DNA of 6,858 nucleotides, from the NCBI GenBank assembly GCA_964436315.1, contig CAYTCZ010000172.1:1-6858 (forward strand), given 5' to 3'. A program made the position numbers and the translations under genes. Source of the stretch: CAYTCZ01 sp964436315 (GTDB lineage: Bacteria > Actinomycetota > Thermoleophilia > Gaiellales > Gaiellaceae). Position 1 is the first letter of the stretch, and every line of letters begins with the position of its first letter. The notes under the pieces are model-generated. The model ran no database searches. It worked only from the letters and a program-made list of their open reading frames with translations, and was not told the DNA's origin. Shown piece after piece: positions 5,276 through 6,858 of this stretch.

Positions 5276-5452
5276 CTACACTCGATAGAGCTTCGCCCAG
5301 CCCCGATCGGGCGGCCGCACCAGAGCGTCGGCCGTCTTACGCGGCGGTCGATCTACGAGGAGGTAGACGGTCGGGACTCGCCGTGGTCCGGAGGGCACGC
5401 ATGCCGTGAGATCCAGGAACGAGACCGCAAGAACTGCGTGAAGAGCCTTCAA
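5276..5452 (-). CDS. Candidate small lipoprotein (58 aa)
   Basis: A TTG at 5452, just after a GGGG run, opens a frame reading LKALHAVLAVSFLDLTACVP. This has a Lys, a hydrophobic stretch and an LTAC lipobox at residues 15-18, although an Asp interrupts the hydrophobic part. The remaining 40 residues (containing VPTVYLLVDRPP and PPDRGWAKLYRV) show strongly GC-rich third positions although nothing is coded on the other strand here, which suggests real coding. If genuine, it would be a tiny outer-face lipoprotein of unknown function. Alternatively it is the remnant of a longer gene. It is the main content of the 301-base stretch 5191-5491; otherwise I see only the hairpin at 5254-5273. Confidence 0.33.
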   Translation of the reverse strand: MKALHAVLAVSFLDLTACVPSGPRRVPTVYLLVDRPPRKTADALVRPPDRGWAKLYRV

Positions 5453-5491
5453 TCCCCCGAAATTGGGTTGAGAGAGTCCCGCGTTGCACCG

Positions 5492-6460
5492 ATGGTGCGA
5501 GCGATGAGGGGGTTCGCAAGAGCCTGTGGCACCAAGAACGGCCGACGCATCCTGAACGCGGCCTCGATCGTGTTCGCGCTGACGGTCTCGTACCTGGCGT
5601 ACCGGCACTTCGCCGAGACAGGTTGGCCGCTCCGCGACGCCGACCCACGCCTTGCGTCTGCCTCGGGCGTCTGTTTCTTGCTGGCCTACGCATTCAAGGC
5701 ATTCGGGTGGCAGCGCCTATTCCAACCCCACGAGCGCCCACGGTCGATGGCGCTCGCTGCGGCCGGCGGCGCAGCGTCAGTAACCGGGGCTGCTCTGCCA
5801 GGCCGATTCGACGACGTCGTTCGCGTCGCAGTTGTACGGCGCTATCCCGGCTCACTGGTCGGCATCCCCACGGTCGCCCTCTCGCTCTTCACACTCGGGC
5901 TCATTGACGCAGCGGCGCTCATGCCACTCGCGTCGACGGCGGCAGCAATGTCCGACACCTCGGCCGCGATCCGCGCTTCGATGGGCGTTGTGGCATTCGC
6001 TGGCTTCGCTGCCATGGCGATCGTCGTCGCCACGCCACGCATCGCCGAGAGTGGTCGGCTGATCCGCTTCCGGATCACGCGCTGGCTTCGCGAGCACCAT
6101 TGTGCTCCGCGCGAGGCCTGGCGTGCGCTGCTCCTCGTCCTGGCTTCCTGGACGACCAGGGTCGTCGCGCTCATCTTCCTCCTTCAGGCTCTCGGAGTGA
6201 GTATCTCGCTGCCCATGGCGATTGCGTTTCTCGTCGCGGCTGCGGCCTCCGCGGCGCTCCCGATTGCCCCGGCTGGCGCTGTGACTCAGGCGGGAGCCGG
6301 TGCAGCGATTCTGATCGCGAGCGGAGTCGGTGCTCCGACAGCGATCGCATTCGCAGTGGCCGCGCAGGCCCTCTTGATCTTCGCTGGTGCGGCGGTGCTG
6401 GCATTCGCCGCGCTCTGGCAGGGCGTGCCACGCGTCGCGGCGGCGCGCGCCGCTTCCTAA
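5492..6460 (+). CDS. UPF0104 / LPG-synthase-TM-type membrane protein (322 aa)
   Basis: This multi-helix protein matches the layout of the lysylphosphatidylglycerol-synthase transmembrane family (UPF0104). It has an early helix ILNAASIVFALTVSYLAYRHF (about 21-41), a second helix ending FGWQRLF, the family's PGRFDDVVRVAVVRR loop (about 103-117), several Ala-rich helices, and a C-terminal PIAPAGAVTQAGAGAAIL segment (about 257-274) with further helices to about residue 312. No catalytic aminoacyl-transfer domain is attached, so it is not a full MprF; members of this type are often uncharacterised or linked to lipid or glycan transfer. The frame opens at GTG 5438, but codons before 5492 look non-coding, so I prefer ATG 5492 (ATG 5504 is also possible). 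No clear ribosome site is seen. It ends three bases before the peroxiredoxin stop. Confidence 0.75.
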   Translation: MVRAMRGFARACGTKNGRRILNAASIVFALTVSYLAYRHFAETGWPLRDADPRLASASGVCFLLAYAFKAFGWQRLFQPHERPRSMALAAAGGAASVTGAALPGRFDDVVRVAVVRRYPGSLVGIPTVALSLFTLGLIDAAALMPLASTAAAMSDTSAAIRASMGVVAFAGFAAMAIVVATPRIAESGRLIRFRITRWLREHHCAPREAWRALLLVLASWTTRVVALIFLLQALGVSISLPMAIAFLVAAAASAALPIAPAGAVTQAGAGAAILIASGVGAPTAIAFAVAAQALLIFAGAAVLAFAALWQGVPRVAAARAAS

Positions 6461-6463
6461 GCG

Positions 6464-6858
6464 CTAGCTCGCGAGAACCTCGAGGACTTCGTCAGCGTTC
6501 CGCTCGGGGTCAACGCCGTACAGGGCGCGCAACACATTGCCGCCGGGATCGACGATGAATGTCGATCGGTTGATTCCCATGAATTTCTTGCCCTCTCTTT
6601 CTCGCTCGACCCAGACGCCGTATTCCTCAGCGACACGGTGATCGGTATCGACGAGCAACGTGAACGGGAGTCCGTACTTCTCCTTGAAGGCGACATGGGA
6701 TGACTCGTCGTCTGGGCTCACACCGAGAATGACGGCCCCGTGTTCCTCGAATCGCTCGAAGGAATCCCGGAAATTGCAGGCCTGGGTAGTGCATCCGGGA
6801 GTGTCATCCTTCGGATAGAAGTAGAGAACGACCGGTCTACCGCGGAGGTCGGAGAGTT
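6464..6858 (-). CDS. bcp: BCP-type thiol peroxidase, N-terminus cut by the window
   Basis: The visible 131 residues run from LSDLRGRPVVLYFYPKDDTP to the end. The active site TPGCTTQACNFRD holds the peroxidatic Cys (22 of the visible part) and a second Cys five residues later (27), the spacing of the atypical two-Cys BCP/PrxQ group. Downstream are GVSPDDESSHVAFKEKYGLPF, the LLVDTD strand, EEYGVWVE, GINRSTFIVDPGG and a normal C-terminus with stop TAG at 6466-6464. The enzyme reduces hydroperoxides using thioredoxin in the cytoplasm. By comparison with the usual 150-160 residues, some 20-25 are missing beyond the right edge. It is convergent with the membrane protein with a gap of three bases, so their transcripts probably overlap. 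Confidence 0.95.
   Translation of the reverse strand, partial: LSDLRGRPVVLYFYPKDDTPGCTTQACNFRDSFERFEEHGAVILGVSPDDESSHVAFKEKYGLPFTLLVDTDHRVAEEYGVWVEREREGKKFMGINRSTFIVDPGGNVLRALYGVDPERNADEVLEVLAS

Noticed and set aside
6100..6558. Plus-strand open frame overlapping the membrane protein end
   Set aside because: Out of frame with the hydrophobic helices, Arg/Gly-rich, and crosses into the peroxiredoxin: a shadow.

Overview
The window is high-GC bacterial DNA. Strong purine-rich Shine-Dalgarno sites, GTG starts, a DivIVA-type coiled-coil gene and a secreted protein built from DAVDRAVA-type repeats point to an actinobacterium. My guess from memory of such proteins is the class Thermoleophilia; no marker gene here proves it. 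Most of the window reads as an ordinary chromosomal backbone of small, loosely linked genes on both strands.

Layout. Bases 1-211 hold a tRNA 3' fragment (about 127-155) whose acceptor strand fits tRNA-Leu. It looks like an attachment-site scar left by an element that would lie to the left of the window. A small conserved protein (212-484, +) follows. Next come a candidate 47-residue Cys-rich ORF (516-659, -) and a 170-residue unknown protein (726-1238, -), divergent from a DUF6544-like protein (1370-2125, +). Convergent with that is a cupin (2196-2564, -), preceded on the same strand by a broken secreted repeat/membrane protein gene (about 2660-3147, -). A UUCG-capped terminator-like hairpin lies between those two. 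A four-helix membrane protein (3323-3775, +) converges on a SemiSWEET sugar-transporter pseudogene (3783-4060, -). A double zinc-ribbon protein (4149-4421, -) lies upstream of the pseudogene on the same strand. A 20-bp palindrome sits in the divergent gap before the DivIVA-like gene (4651-5190, +). The right part has a possible tiny lipoprotein ORF (5276-5452, -), a UPF0104/LPG-synthase-TM-type membrane protein (about 5492-6460, +) and a convergent BCP-type peroxiredoxin cut by the right edge (6464-6858, -).

There is no single multi-gene pathway. The most informative observations are the two broken genes. The SemiSWEET gene carries an amber codon exactly at a conserved Trp plus a TG dinucleotide duplication. 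The repeat protein has its signal peptide and membrane segment in different frames, separated at an A4 run. The other points worth a second look are the tRNA scar, the palindrome and two small ORFs that are easy to miss. I found no convincing CRISPR array, insertion sequence, rRNA or complete tRNA, and no clearly new multi-gene system.
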